From: Nonomuraea zeae
GTDB taxonomy: Bacteria; Actinomycetota; Actinomycetes; Streptosporangiales; Streptosporangiaceae
Assembly: GCF_005889725.1 (NCBI RefSeq)
Contig: NZ_VCKX01000006.1
Location: 47,802 to 111,801 of the forward strand
Direction of reading: 5' to 3'
DNA length: 64,000 bases
Of the stretch, positions 24,762 through 35,400 are shown piece after piece. A model generated the notes under the pieces. That model worked only from the letters and a program-made list of their open reading frames with translations, searched no databases and was not told where the DNA came from. Positions within the stretch are counted from its first letter, which is position 1. The number at the start of each line of letters is the position of its first letter. The translations under genes and the position numbers were made by a program.

Positions 24762-27419
24762 ATGGACGAGCTTGGCGGGTCGTTCAAGATCTGGCCGCCG
24801 CCACGGATGCAGGACGTGGACCCGCACGACTTCGGCGTCATGACCGGAGCCGCCGGGCCGCGTGGACGCGACCTGAACCCCTACATCCCGCGAGATGTGG
24901 ACCAGGTCATCCAGGAATGCCTGCGCAAGGACCGGGCGGTGGTCGTCGCCTGCGAGCGGGGCTCGGGGGCGACCCGGACCCTGTACGAGGTGCTGAACCA
25001 GGTGCTCCCGCGCGAGCACGTGCTCATCGCCAGGAGACCGGGCGAGTTCGATTCCGCCGATCTGGGCAGGCTGGACCACAGTGGTTCCGCCGTGCTGTGG
25101 ATCGACCAGTTGGGCGCCCATTACGGAGTGCTCGGACCTCGGCTGCTGCAGGCCCTGGCGCAATGGGTGCGGGGCGAGAAGAGGTGGCTGGTCGCCACCG
25201 TGTACGACCGTGACCTGCTCCGGGACAAGGAGTTCGCCCGGCTGGACGTACCCGTGGTGGAGCTGCCCAGCGGCCTGTCCTCCGCCGAACGGGCCGCGGA
25301 GCGCTCTCTCTACGGGCATGACGACGTACGCGAGATGATCGGCCTCACCCCGCCGGAGCGCCCCCGGTCCGACCTGTTCTCCGGGTCGGTGCGGGCGGCG
25401 GCCGGCTCGTTCACCGGGGATACCGCCATCACGGCCGCCGCGCTGGCCGAGCGGCTCGTCCAGAGCCACCCGGAGTACGCCGGCGGCCTCCTCCGGCAGG
25501 TGACGTTCCCCGTGGGGAAAGGCGAGCGCAGGCCGGTCACCGGCTGGCTGGGGGCGGTCCGCGACCGGTCGGGGCCGCCGGCTGAGGGCGAGGTCATCGA
25601 CGGGCGTCAGGTGCTGCTGGCGCTGGCCGGGCTCGACCCGGCACTGGGGCGCAGCATGGGCGACAAGGCGCTCTCCGCTCTGCGGGCGGAGTCGTCCTCG
25701 TCGAAGGCCCCGCAGGAGGAGTCGCTCGCGGCCTCCCCGGAGTCGTTCGCGGTCTCCCCGGAGTCGTTCGCGGCCTCCCCGGAGTCTCTCGCCACCTCGC
25801 AGGAGTCGTTCGCGGCTTCCCCGGAGTCCCTCGCCGCCTCCCACGAGTCGCTTTCGCCCCAGCGGGAGGAGTCCGGGACGGCGCCGGGCGGCGAGCGCGA
25901 GCAGCGCAAGCACGTCCGCCTGCTCGTGGACGACACCGTCGGGACGGACGGCGACGAGCTGGGGCGGATCGGGGTCGCCAGAGCGTTGCAGACCCAGCTG
26001 CGGTCCCTGGTCCAGGAGCTGCCGGGCCGCTCCTTCCTGGTCCACATCGACGGCGCCTGGGGCACCGGCAAGAGCACCCTGCTGCGCTTTCTGCGCGAGC
26101 TGGACGCGGAGGACGACGATCCGTGGCTGGTCGTGGAGTACGACGCGTGGCGGCAGACCCGCGGCGGGCCGCCGTGGCTCTCGCTGCTGCAGGCCCTCCG
26201 CAGGGCGGTGCGCGCCGAGCGGAACGGGCCGCTGTTCGCACTGCGGGAACGCGCCCGGCTGATCGACGCGCGGCAGTGGCTGGCGGCCGGCCTGATGGCG
26301 GCGGTGGGCGTGCTCGTGCTGGTTCCCCTGGCGGGGGTCAGCCTGACCACGTGGGGTGACCTGGCCAAGCTGGCCGGCGGCCTGGTGCCGCTGCTCGCGG
26401 CGCTCTGGCTGTTCGCGAAGGCGGCGGCCCGGTTCGTGTCGCTGGATTCGCGGCGCTCCGCGCGCCAGTTCGTGGACACGAGGGCCGATCCGATGGAGGA
26501 CCTCGCGGTGCACTTCGACTGGCTGCTCGGCCAGGCGCGCAGGCCCGTGCTCCTGCTCGTCGACGACCTCGACCGGTGTCCGGAGCCGTTCGTGATCGAG
26601 CTGCTCGACGCGGTGCAGAAGCTGATGCGCGAGCGCGGGCGCAAGGAGGGCGCGCACGCGCTCATCGTGGTGGTCGCGGCCGACGGGCGCTGGGTGCGCA
26701 GCAGCTACGACGACGCCTACCAGGCCCAGTCGGCGGCGATCGGCCAGCCGGGGACCACGGTGGGCTCGCTCTTCCTGGAGAAGCTGTTCCAGATCAGCGT
26801 GCCGGTGCCGCGGCTGTCGGAGGAGCTGAAGTCGCAGTACCTCACCGACCTGCTGGCCAGGCAGCCGGGGAAGAAGCGGACGGCGGGGGCCACCGAGCTG
26901 ACCGAGCGGCTGAAGAACGCCACTCCCGCCAAGGCGCTGGAGATCTACGCCGAGGCCGAGCCCATCGAGCGGGTCCAGGCGGCGGACATGGCCATCGAGC
27001 GGCTCGTCACCGCCAAGGACGCCGCGCGGGAGACGCGGCATGTGCTGGAGCCGTACGCGCCGCTGCTGCCGCCCACGCCCAGGGCCATGAAGCGCTTCGT
27101 GATGGCCTACAGCATGCTGCGGGCCGTGCGGACCGCCGAGGGCTCGGTGGTGGGCGTCGGGCCGCTCGCCCTGTGGACCGTCCTGCAGACGCGCTGGCCG
27201 CTGCTCGCCGAGTACCTCCAGGCCACGCCGGAGTCGGTCGGCCTCTTCCACGTCGGCGCCGACCGGCTGCCGCCGTCGGCGCCCGCCGGGCTGGCGCCGC
27301 TGTTCACCGACCCGCCGCCGGAGCTGCGTCTCGTGATGAACCATCCCGCGGGGCCGCTGAACGAGAGCGCGATCAGGGAGTGCTCGGGCCAGGCGATCGC
27401 CGGACGGCGCGAGGCGTAG
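24762..27419 (+). CDS. KAP-family P-loop NTPase with an inactive STAND-like N-terminal domain
   Basis: Residues about 35-210 resemble the ATPase domain of actinobacterial STAND/TPR proteins (YIPRDVDQVIQECL; VLWIDQLGAHYG; WLVATVYDRDLL). Their P-loop, however, reads RGSGATRT instead of GSGKTRT: the Walker A lysine is alanine (A70). A linker with seven SPESFAA-type heptads follows. Then comes a full KAP NTPase: Walker A GAWGTGKST (K437), a two-helix membrane insert (LAAGLMAAVGVLVLVPLAGV and LVPLLAALWLF), Walker B LLLVDDLDRCPEPF and an alpha-helical C-terminus. KAP NTPases include PifA and other phage-exclusion factors. The start is ATG 24762 or GTG 24756. 885 residues. Confidence 0.82.
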   Translation: MDELGGSFKIWPPPRMQDVDPHDFGVMTGAAGPRGRDLNPYIPRDVDQVIQECLRKDRAVVVACERGSGATRTLYEVLNQVLPREHVLIARRPGEFDSADLGRLDHSGSAVLWIDQLGAHYGVLGPRLLQALAQWVRGEKRWLVATVYDRDLLRDKEFARLDVPVVELPSGLSSAERAAERSLYGHDDVREMIGLTPPERPRSDLFSGSVRAAAGSFTGDTAITAAALAERLVQSHPEYAGGLLRQVTFPVGKGERRPVTGWLGAVRDRSGPPAEGEVIDGRQVLLALAGLDPALGRSMGDKALSALRAESSSSKAPQEESLAASPESFAVSPESFAASPESLATSQESFAASPESLAASHESLSPQREESGTAPGGEREQRKHVRLLVDDTVGTDGDELGRIGVARALQTQLRSLVQELPGRSFLVHIDGAWGTGKSTLLRFLRELDAEDDDPWLVVEYDAWRQTRGGPPWLSLLQALRRAVRAERNGPLFALRERARLIDARQWLAAGLMAAVGVLVLVPLAGVSLTTWGDLAKLAGGLVPLLAALWLFAKAAARFVSLDSRRSARQFVDTRADPMEDLAVHFDWLLGQARRPVLLLVDDLDRCPEPFVIELLDAVQKLMRERGRKEGAHALIVVVAADGRWVRSSYDDAYQAQSAAIGQPGTTVGSLFLEKLFQISVPVPRLSEELKSQYLTDLLARQPGKKRTAGATELTERLKNATPAKALEIYAEAEPIERVQAADMAIERLVTAKDAARETRHVLEPYAPLLPPTPRAMKRFVMAYSMLRAVRTAEGSVVGVGPLALWTVLQTRWPLLAEYLQATPESVGLFHVGADRLPPSAPAGLAPLFTDPPPELRLVMNHPAGPLNESAIRECSGQAIAGRREA
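25716..25862 (+). repeat. Seven 21-bp tandem repeats in the KAP gene (heptad SPESFAA)
   Basis: Seven consecutive 7-codon units read EESLAAS, PESFAVS, PESFAAS, PESLATS, QESFAAS, PESLAAS and HESLSPQ. The DNA copies are diverged but in register. The array is an acidic, flexible hinge between the degenerate N-terminal domain and the active KAP domain, and its copy number is likely to vary between strains. Confidence 0.85.
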
Positions 27420-27532
27420 GGGAGTTTGCCAGGAATTGTGGAGGGCGAATCGATTGATGGGGTGGTTTGCCGGGGGTTAGCGTTCGACGCAACTCTGATC
27501 TCCCATCAGTTGTAAAAGGGGCAGTCATCTCC

Positions 27533-29155
27533 ATGACCCGAAATATCAGGAGAATTCTTGCGGTGGCGTTAGCCCTCGTCCTGGGCCTGGCCACCGCCTC
27601 CCAGGCGGGCGCAGGCACGGCCTCCCAAGCGGGCACGGCCTCCCAAGCGGGCACGGCGGCCAAGCCGAAACAGCCGAACATCATCTTCTTCCTCGTAGAC
27701 GACATGTCAGCCGACCTGCTCCCGTACATGGACACGGTGCGCAGCCTGGCCGAGGACGGCACCACGTTCAGCGACTACTACGTCTCGAACTCCCTCTGCT
27801 GCCCGTCCCGGGCCTCCATGTTCACCGGCCAGTTCCCGCACAACACCGGCGTGGCCACCAACCAGGGCTCCGACGGCGGCGGCTACCAGGCGTTCGAGCC
27901 GCACGAGAGCAGGACGTACGCCGTCTCCCTGGACCAGGCGGGCTACCGGACCGGCTACCTCGGCAAGTACATCAACGAGTACCTGGTGCCCGCCGACTAC
28001 AAGGTGCCACCCGGATGGGACGAGTGGCACGTCGCGGCGGGCGGCGGCTACAGCGAGTTCAAGTACCAGCTCACCCGGTACGTCAAGGAGGCCGGCGACG
28101 GGAAGCCGATCGACCCGTCCGGCGGGAAATACCTGGTGGACGAGCTGGGGCAGCGGGCGGTCGACTTCATCGCGCGCTCCCGCGAGTACGCGCCGGACCG
28201 GCCGTTCTTCCTCCAGGTCTCGCCGTTCGCGCCGCACTCCAGGATCGGCGCCCAGCCGGGCGACAAGGAGCCCCGGTTCCCGCCCGCGCGGCGCGACCGG
28301 CCCAAGACCCAGTGGCCCGCCGGCGAGTTCCCGCACGGCGACTGCGGCGGCCCCGACTGCACCTCGATCGACGTCGCCGCGCTGCCTGCCGTCAACGAGG
28401 ACACCACGGACAAGCCCTCCTGGGTACGGCGGGAGCCGCTCGGCGCGCCGATCATGAAGGAGCTGCGTAAGGACTTCCGCGACCGGATCCGCATGGTGCA
28501 GTCGGTCGACGACATGGTGGAACGCGTCCTGGCCACCCTCACCGACGCGGAGAAGCGCAACACCTACGTCGTCTTCACCAGCGACAACGGGTTCCACCTG
28601 GGGCAGCATCGCCTGGTGCGCGGCAAGTCCACCGCCTACGACCACGACGTACGGGTGCCGCTGCTGGTCAAGCGCCCGGCCGCGGGGCGGCACGGCAACC
28701 TCTCGACCAGCGCGATCGCCCAGAACGTGGACCTGTTCGCGACCTTCCTCGACATGGCCGGGGTCGACGCCGCGACGCGGGACGGCCGAGACGGACGCAG
28801 CCTGCTACCCATCATCCAGGGGCACAAGGTCAAGGACTGGCGCAAGGCGGCGCTGATCGAGCACGTCAAGCCGGACCCGGGCGCACCCGGCGAGCCGGAC
28901 CCCGACGCCGACACCCTCCAGGCGGGCAACTCCCAGCCGCCGTCGTACGCCGCCATCCGCACGGCCGGCGACCTGTACGTCGAGTACGAAGGCGACCCCC
29001 GGCCGGAGTACTACGACACCGTGGCCGACCCGGCCCAGGAGAGCAACGACCCGGACAACGCCCGCACGGCCGGCCTCGGCCAGGCTCTCGACGGCCTGGT
29101 GAGCTGCGGCAAGCCCGGCGCGCTGGATTGCTGGAGCGCCGCCCGGGCGTCCTGA
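27533..29155 (+). CDS. Secreted type I sulfatase
   Basis: A signal peptide is followed by three short repeats of AGTASQ, then the sulfatase fold: NIIFFLVDDMSADLLPYMDT (metal-binding DD) and the formylglycine signature CCPSRASMFTG with GQFPHNTGV. FTSDNGFHLGQHRLVRGKSTAYDHD (metal and catalytic residues) and a C-terminal domain with EYYDTVADPAQ follow. The key Cys needs oxidation by a formylglycine-generating enzyme, not seen here. It would remove sulfate from an extracellular sulfated sugar or aryl ester. ATG at 27533. 540 residues. Confidence 0.92.
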   Translation: MTRNIRRILAVALALVLGLATASQAGAGTASQAGTASQAGTAAKPKQPNIIFFLVDDMSADLLPYMDTVRSLAEDGTTFSDYYVSNSLCCPSRASMFTGQFPHNTGVATNQGSDGGGYQAFEPHESRTYAVSLDQAGYRTGYLGKYINEYLVPADYKVPPGWDEWHVAAGGGYSEFKYQLTRYVKEAGDGKPIDPSGGKYLVDELGQRAVDFIARSREYAPDRPFFLQVSPFAPHSRIGAQPGDKEPRFPPARRDRPKTQWPAGEFPHGDCGGPDCTSIDVAALPAVNEDTTDKPSWVRREPLGAPIMKELRKDFRDRIRMVQSVDDMVERVLATLTDAEKRNTYVVFTSDNGFHLGQHRLVRGKSTAYDHDVRVPLLVKRPAAGRHGNLSTSAIAQNVDLFATFLDMAGVDAATRDGRDGRSLLPIIQGHKVKDWRKAALIEHVKPDPGAPGEPDPDADTLQAGNSQPPSYAAIRTAGDLYVEYEGDPRPEYYDTVADPAQESNDPDNARTAGLGQALDGLVSCGKPGALDCWSAARAS

Positions 29156-29178
29156 TGACCCGGTGGACAGTCCGTCGT

Positions 29179-29197
29179 CCCCGGGTCCGACCCGGGG
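29179..29197 (+). terminator. Hairpin after the sulfatase gene
   Basis: CCCCGGGT-ccg-ACCCGGGG is a perfect 8-bp stem with a three-base loop, 24 bp after the sulfatase stop. It likely ends that transcript and insulates the toxin gene downstream. Confidence 0.65.
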
Positions 29198-29365
29198 CAC
29201 CGTACGCGGCTGGACGCCGGGAGGCAATGCCCGGCGAACTCGGTGACCGATACCGGACAGCCGGGCGAATCCGACGTATTCATCGGGCCACAACCGTCTC
29301 TGACCAGGATGACCTGACCCGGAAGCCGCCGAAGAGATCGTCGCAGTCGTGCGCGATCCCGTGAA

Positions 29366-29406
29366 ATCGCCAGGTGAGGGCCCTCATCGCCAGGTGGGGC
29401 CGCCTC
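29366..29406 (+). repeat. Tandem 20/21-bp repeat in the TcA leader
   Basis: ATCGCCAGGTGAGGGCCCTC is followed directly by ATCGCCAGGTGGGGCCGCCTC. The pair lies 40 bp upstream of the toxin gene's GTG and could be an operator or an attenuating leader element. The rest of the 290-bp intergenic region (29156-29446) holds only the sulfatase terminator and, presumably, the toxin promoter. Confidence 0.6.
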
Positions 29407-29446
29407 ATGGAGATCGGCAGGCGCCGGCGTTCCTGAGGGGGGACAC

Positions 29447-32400
29447 GTGGCGAGGCACGATGCGTTACCGAGCTATGAGCAGTTGTTCGACGTCGATCTC
29501 GACTACCGGCAAGAGGACGAGGCCCGGTCGGTGTATTCGCCGGGCGCCTATCTCGCCGATCTGCTCGGGCTCATGGAGGAGGTCTTCGAGCAGCCGTCGC
29601 TCCTGGGGGCGGAGCGGCGGCCGGACCTGAAGAGGATCCTCCTCGATGCCGAGAACACCTTCGCGGAGTCGCCGTACCTCGACATCGTCATCGAGGTGCT
29701 CGAACAACTCGTCGGGGACGAACCCTACGAGGTGCTGCGCCGGCTGGAGTACCCGTTCAGCCTGCCGTTCTCGCTGCACGAGGAGGAGCTCAAGACCTAC
29801 CTCCGCCACCTGCGGGTCGGCCCGGACGAGCTCTACCGCTTGTTCGCGCCGCTCGCGGACGCCGGCACCGTCGCCAGGCTCGCTCTGGGCCTGTCGGCCG
29901 AGGACGTCGCGAGCGCGACGGCGGCGGCCGGCGAGGCGCTGGTCAAGAGCCGCTACGGGCTCGCCGCGCAGGACTCGCTCACCCCGCTCGCCGAGGTCGA
30001 GCGGTTCAAGCAGGTCACCGGGCTGAGCGCGCTTGAACTGCGCGAGCTGCTGGTGCAGGCGGAAGATCCGGATCGGCCGCCGTCCGGGTTCTTCGTCAAC
30101 CTCGGCGCCACCCCGGTGACGCTGTCCGAGGACGGCGCCAGGCTGGTGGCGGGGACGGGGCCGGTGCCGCTGTCCTGGTACGACCGCGTCAACCGGCTCG
30201 TCCGGCTGGCCCGCAGGACCGGCCTGACCACCACGGACCTCGACCGCGTGCTGACCACGTGCTGCGGCGGCACCCTCGACGCGGCCGCCCTGCGCACCAT
30301 CGCGGTGGTCGTGCACCTGCGCGGCAGCTACGACCTGACCATCGACGGCGTGTGCGGCCTGGCCGTGCCGATCAGGCCGGCCGAGCTGGAGGACCTGCCC
30401 GACGTGTCGGGCGACCTGCTCGCCACGCACAACAAGGAGTACCGGCGCAGGCTGGCACGTTCCATCCAGACGTCGGAGAGCGATATAGCCGAGGTCGTGC
30501 GGCGCTTCCGCGACCGGTACAGCGCGCTGGAGCCGAGCCCGTTCGACCGCGGGGAGATCGGGCTGCCCGCGATCGCGCTGCTGCAGCGGGTGGGGCGGTT
30601 CGTCGCGGTGCTGGGGATCTCGGCAGGGGAGTTCTTCGACCTCCTGGAGATCCTGGAGAGCGACCCGTCGGTGCAGCGCTACTCCACCTTCTCCATCCTG
30701 GGCGGGAACGAGCCGCGCCTCCAGGACTGCTACCGGATCCTGGAGGGGGCGGACGCCTCCAGGACGGCGGGGGCGGACGTCGCCTCCTGCCTGTGGCTGG
30801 CGCAGATCTCGCTGGCCGTGACGCGGTGGATGCAGGCCGCCGGCTTCAGCGGCGCCGAGCTGCTGGACATCCTGGGCGGATCGCCGGGAAGGCCGGCCGA
30901 GGAGCACGCGGAGCAGGTCGCCGCGCTGGACAGCCTCTATCAGCGGTTCGCCGCCCTGGAGCCGGACGCGTTCGAGGGCGATCGGTTCGGCGAGCGGGCG
31001 GCGCAGGTCCTGCACGGCGTCCTGGCCGGCCGCACCGACGGCGTCGTCTCCGCGCGGGACGACCGGCTGCTCCGCCTCGACCCGGACAAGGCGGCCGTGG
31101 CCGCGTACGACGCGGTCACCAGCCTCGGGGTGATCGTCGGCGACGACTTCATCGGGCTGGGGCTCGGCGAGCGGCTGGCCGGGAAGATCCACGCGGGCCT
31201 GGTCCGCACCGGCCGGCTGGCGGCCGACGGCCGGCTCGTCACCGACGGGCTGCCGGACACCTCGCACGGGCTGCGGCTGGAGCGGGACTTCGGCTCCTAC
31301 AAGGAGCTGCTGTTCAAGCTGATCAACAGCGTCGGCAACGGCACCTCGGTCTTCTACCCGTCCGACCTGTCGGCGCTCGGCGACCTGACGCCCGAGCAGC
31401 AGGCCGAGCTGTACGACAACCTGATCTACCACGGGTACGTGGACGAAGAGGGCACGGTGTCCGATCCCGGGTTCTTCGCCGACGAGGCGAACCTCGGGCG
31501 GTTCACCGTCAACGCGGGCCTCACGGACGTGGCGCCGGCCGTGCTCGACGAGCTGCGCGGCCGGGTCGCCTGGTTCCGGCGGCTGCCGCTCGCGCTGGAC
31601 CCCGGCATCTTCGCCGAGCTGCGGCTGAGCGATGCGCGGACGGCGGAGCTGACCGAGAGCCTGCGGTTCAACGGCTACCTCGACGAGCACGGCGTCTATC
31701 TGGACAAGGTGGCGCTGGCCGGGCTCAGGCTCGACGAGCTCGCCCTGGCGCCGGAGTTCCATCCGTACCGGCGGGCGATCCTCGACGCGATGAAGCAGCA
31801 GATCGCCGCCCTGGAGACCGAGCTGTACACCTTCACCCCGGAGGACTTCGCCGACGTGGCGGACCAGGCGGTCGCGCAGCGGGTGATGGAGGCGCTCGAA
31901 GGCGTCTACCTGAGCGACGGCCGGGTGGCCGCCGATCTGGCCGAGCTGACGCTGGACGACCGGTTCACGGCCGCGGAGACGGCGACGGTCGCCGCGCGGA
32001 TCGCCGAGTGCGTCGCGGACGAGCGGCCGTACCGGCTCGACCTGGGCCGGGTCGCGGACCTCGGCTTCGACGAGGAGGAGCAGGACGCGCTCGTCGAGAA
32101 CCTCGTCGCGGCCGGGCATCTCGACGAGCGGCTGGCCGTGCCGCGCACTGCCGTCGGCTACTTCCGCAACCCCGGGAACGCGGTCGGCTTCGTGCTCCCC
32201 GGGCTGGAGGACTTCGCCAAGGACCTGTTCTTCCTGCTGCACGCCGTGGCCGTGGAGATCGCGGCGGCGACGAGCGAGATCACCGCCGCGCTGGAGAGCA
32301 CGGAGCGCCGGCAGCAGGCGTCGCTGACCGCCGCGCTCGCAGACGCGGCCGGCGTGCCCCAGGCGAGCGTGGCGGCGATCTGCGCCGGGGTGGCCGGCAG

Positions 32401-35400
32401 CCTGCCCGAGGCGGTCGAGGTGCTCGTGCCGCCCGTCCTAGCGGCCGGAGACGAGAGCGGCGAGGTCCTCGACGTGCCGCGGGACCCGCACCTGCGGGCC
32501 GCCTACCGGCGGATCAGGCGCTTCGCGCTGCTGGCCGGCAAGCTGGGGATGGATCCCACCGAGATCGCCGTCGCCTTCCAGGACCAGGACCTGACCGGCA
32601 AGCATCCCGAGCCGCTGGCCCTGCCGCCGGGCGTGGAGCGCATCGACGCCCTGCTCAGGAGCGCTGACGGCAACATCTACCTGTTCGCCCCCGGCGGGTA
32701 CTGGGTCTACTCGGCGGCCACGTACGAGCTGATCGACCCGCGGCCCAAGCCGCTGGCCGAGCTGTCGCCCCGGTTCGAGGGGCTGAGCGGAATCGACGCC
32801 GCCTTCGCCTATCCGGGCGGCGCGGAGTGGATCGTCGGCAGGGGCGCCGACGGGGCCTCGCGCCTGTTCGTGAAGGAGCCGGGGAGCCTGCGCTGGGCGC
32901 CGCGCGAGCAGGTGTGGGGGAAGGTCAGGAACAACTTCGACGCGCCGCGGCGGATCGACAGCGCGTTCGTGGACGAGGACGGCCGGACGTTCCTGTTCTG
33001 CGGCAACCAGTACGTCCGGTACCAGGGCTCCGACTACAGCGTGGTGGACGAGGGCTACCCGCGCGGGATCGCCGAGTGGTGGCAGGCGGAGGGGCACGAC
33101 ACCCCGCTGCCCCCGGCGTTCGGCCGGTCGATAGACGCGTCGTTCCAGGACGTGGACGGCCGGACCCACCTGTTCACCGGCGGCCGCTACCTGGCCGTCG
33201 GCGTGGGCGAGGAGCCGATCTCGGCGCGGTGGGGCCGGATCCGCAACGCCTTCGACGGCACCGAGCGCGTCGACAGCGCGTTCACCGCCGCGGACGGCCG
33301 GGCCTACCTGTTCCGCGGCAACCAGGTGATCGGCTACTCCGACAGCCTGGAGAACGACGGCGTACGCGTGGACGACGGCTACCCGCGGCGGATCGGGGCG
33401 CGCTTCCCCGGCCTGCCCGGCGAGTTCGAGAGCGGCATCGAGGCCGCCTTCACCGACTCCTACGGGCTCGTCCACCTGTTCAAGGACGGCAGGACGGTGG
33501 CCGGCGGCACCTCGGGCGTCGGCCGGCCCCAGGCCACAGCCGAGCGCTGGGGCACCCTGGCCGAGGTGCTGGCCGGCGGCACGGTAGACGCCGGCATGGT
33601 CGGCCTGGACGGCAAGACGTACGTGTTCAGCGGCACGAAGTACATCAGGTACTCCAGCGCCGACTACTCGGTCGTCGACCTCGGCTACCCGCGCGGGATC
33701 GCCGGCGACTGGGGCGGGCTGCGCCGGGTGGACGCCTCCTTCGTCATGGACGGCATGACCTACCTGTTCGGCACCGGCGGCCGGCTCTTCGACCTGCCGC
33801 TGGACCAGGTGCCCGAGCTGGACGCCGGCCGCCTGTCGCCGGCGCTGCGGCGCCGCTTCCTTGAGCACGGCCTGTCCTTCGCCGAGGACGCGGCCGTCGG
33901 CGGCCGGACCACCGAGTGGCAGCTCACCACGGAGCAGGGCGTCACGGTCACGCTCAGGAGCAACCCCCTGCACGTCCAGGTGCACGCCGACGGGGGAGAC
34001 TTCTACGTCCGCTACTCCACCAGGGACTACACCCGCCCGGACCCCGGCTACCCCAAGCCGGTCTCCGACAACTGGTGGAACCTGCCGGCCGCGCTGGCGG
34101 ACGATCCGCGCCTCGCGGTCATCGACGCCGTGTTCACGGGCGCGAACGGGCAGACGTACCTGTTCGCCGGCGACGTGTTCGTGGTGTTCGACAGCAGGCA
34201 CCGCTGGTGGTCGGAGCCGCGCGCGATCGATGAGCACTGGGACAGGCCGCCGCTCCGGAAGGTGGACGCCGCCTTCATCGGCAAGGACGGCAGGACGTAC
34301 GTGTTCTACGGCGACCTGTACGTGCGCTACTCGACCGGCGACTACACCAAGATCGACGACCGCTTCCCGGCGAGCGTGCCCGCCTACTGGGGCAACGTGG
34401 TCAGCCGGATCGCCAGGACGGGACGGGTGGACGCGGCGCTGGTCACGGACGCGACGGAGCTCGTGGACGGCTCCGAGGTGACCACCCGCCACACCTACCT
34501 CTTCTCCGGCGACCAGTACGTGCGCTACTCGGGCGACGAGCTCACCCACGTGGACGACGGCTACCCGCGTGCCCTGTCCGACCTGTCGAAGGAGCCGCGG
34601 CTGGCGAGCCTGGCGAGCCTGGACGTCACGTTGGACGGGGTCGACGCGGCCTTCGCGGACCGGCGCAACGTCTACCTGTTCCGCGGCGGCCGGTGCCACG
34701 TCGTCTCCGACGGCCTCTACCGGCGCTACGACGATCTCGGCCTGGCCGGGACCGGCTGCGCGTACATCGAGGACGGCTCGGTGCTGGCGGAGGACGCCGA
34801 CGGCTGGCACCAGCGCTCCGCGATCGAGGCGACCGTGGTGAGCTCGGCGCCGGTCAGGCCGCGCCTGCTGCGCGGGGTGCCGGAGGGGTTCAGGACGGGG
34901 CTGGACTCCGTGCTGCGGGGCGCGGACGGGAACACCTACCTGTTCAAGGGGCCGTACTGCTTCAACACCCGGCTGAACAGGGAGTACCTGCTGGCCGAGG
35001 AGTGGGGCCGGCCGCGTAACACGATTTATCAGGACAACCGGGTGGATGCGGCCTTCGTTGGCCGCGACGGGAAGACGTACCTGTTCAGCGGCGACCAGTT
35101 CGTCACCTACACGGACGTGGACGGCACGATCGACGGCGAGCCCAGGTCCGTCGCCGCGCACTGGGGCGGGCTGGACAACGTCGCCCTCGCCTACGTGCGC
35201 GGCACGAAGACCTACCTGTTCGAACGCCCGGACGCCGACGGCGTCATGCGGCACCTCGTCTACTCGGGAGAGGACTACGCCCGGCCGGACGACGGCTACC
35301 CGACGGCCGTGGACGAGGGCTTCTGGGAGGTGCCGGACGCGTACCGGATCGCCGGGCACGCCAGGCCGGACGCGGTGCTGTTCGAGGGCGACACCATGCT

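Noticed and set aside
22650..27344. 1,500-codon antisense frame across the GlxA, oxidoreductase and KAP genes
   Set aside because: A shadow of strong third-position GC; the real genes on both strands have recognisable domains and starts.
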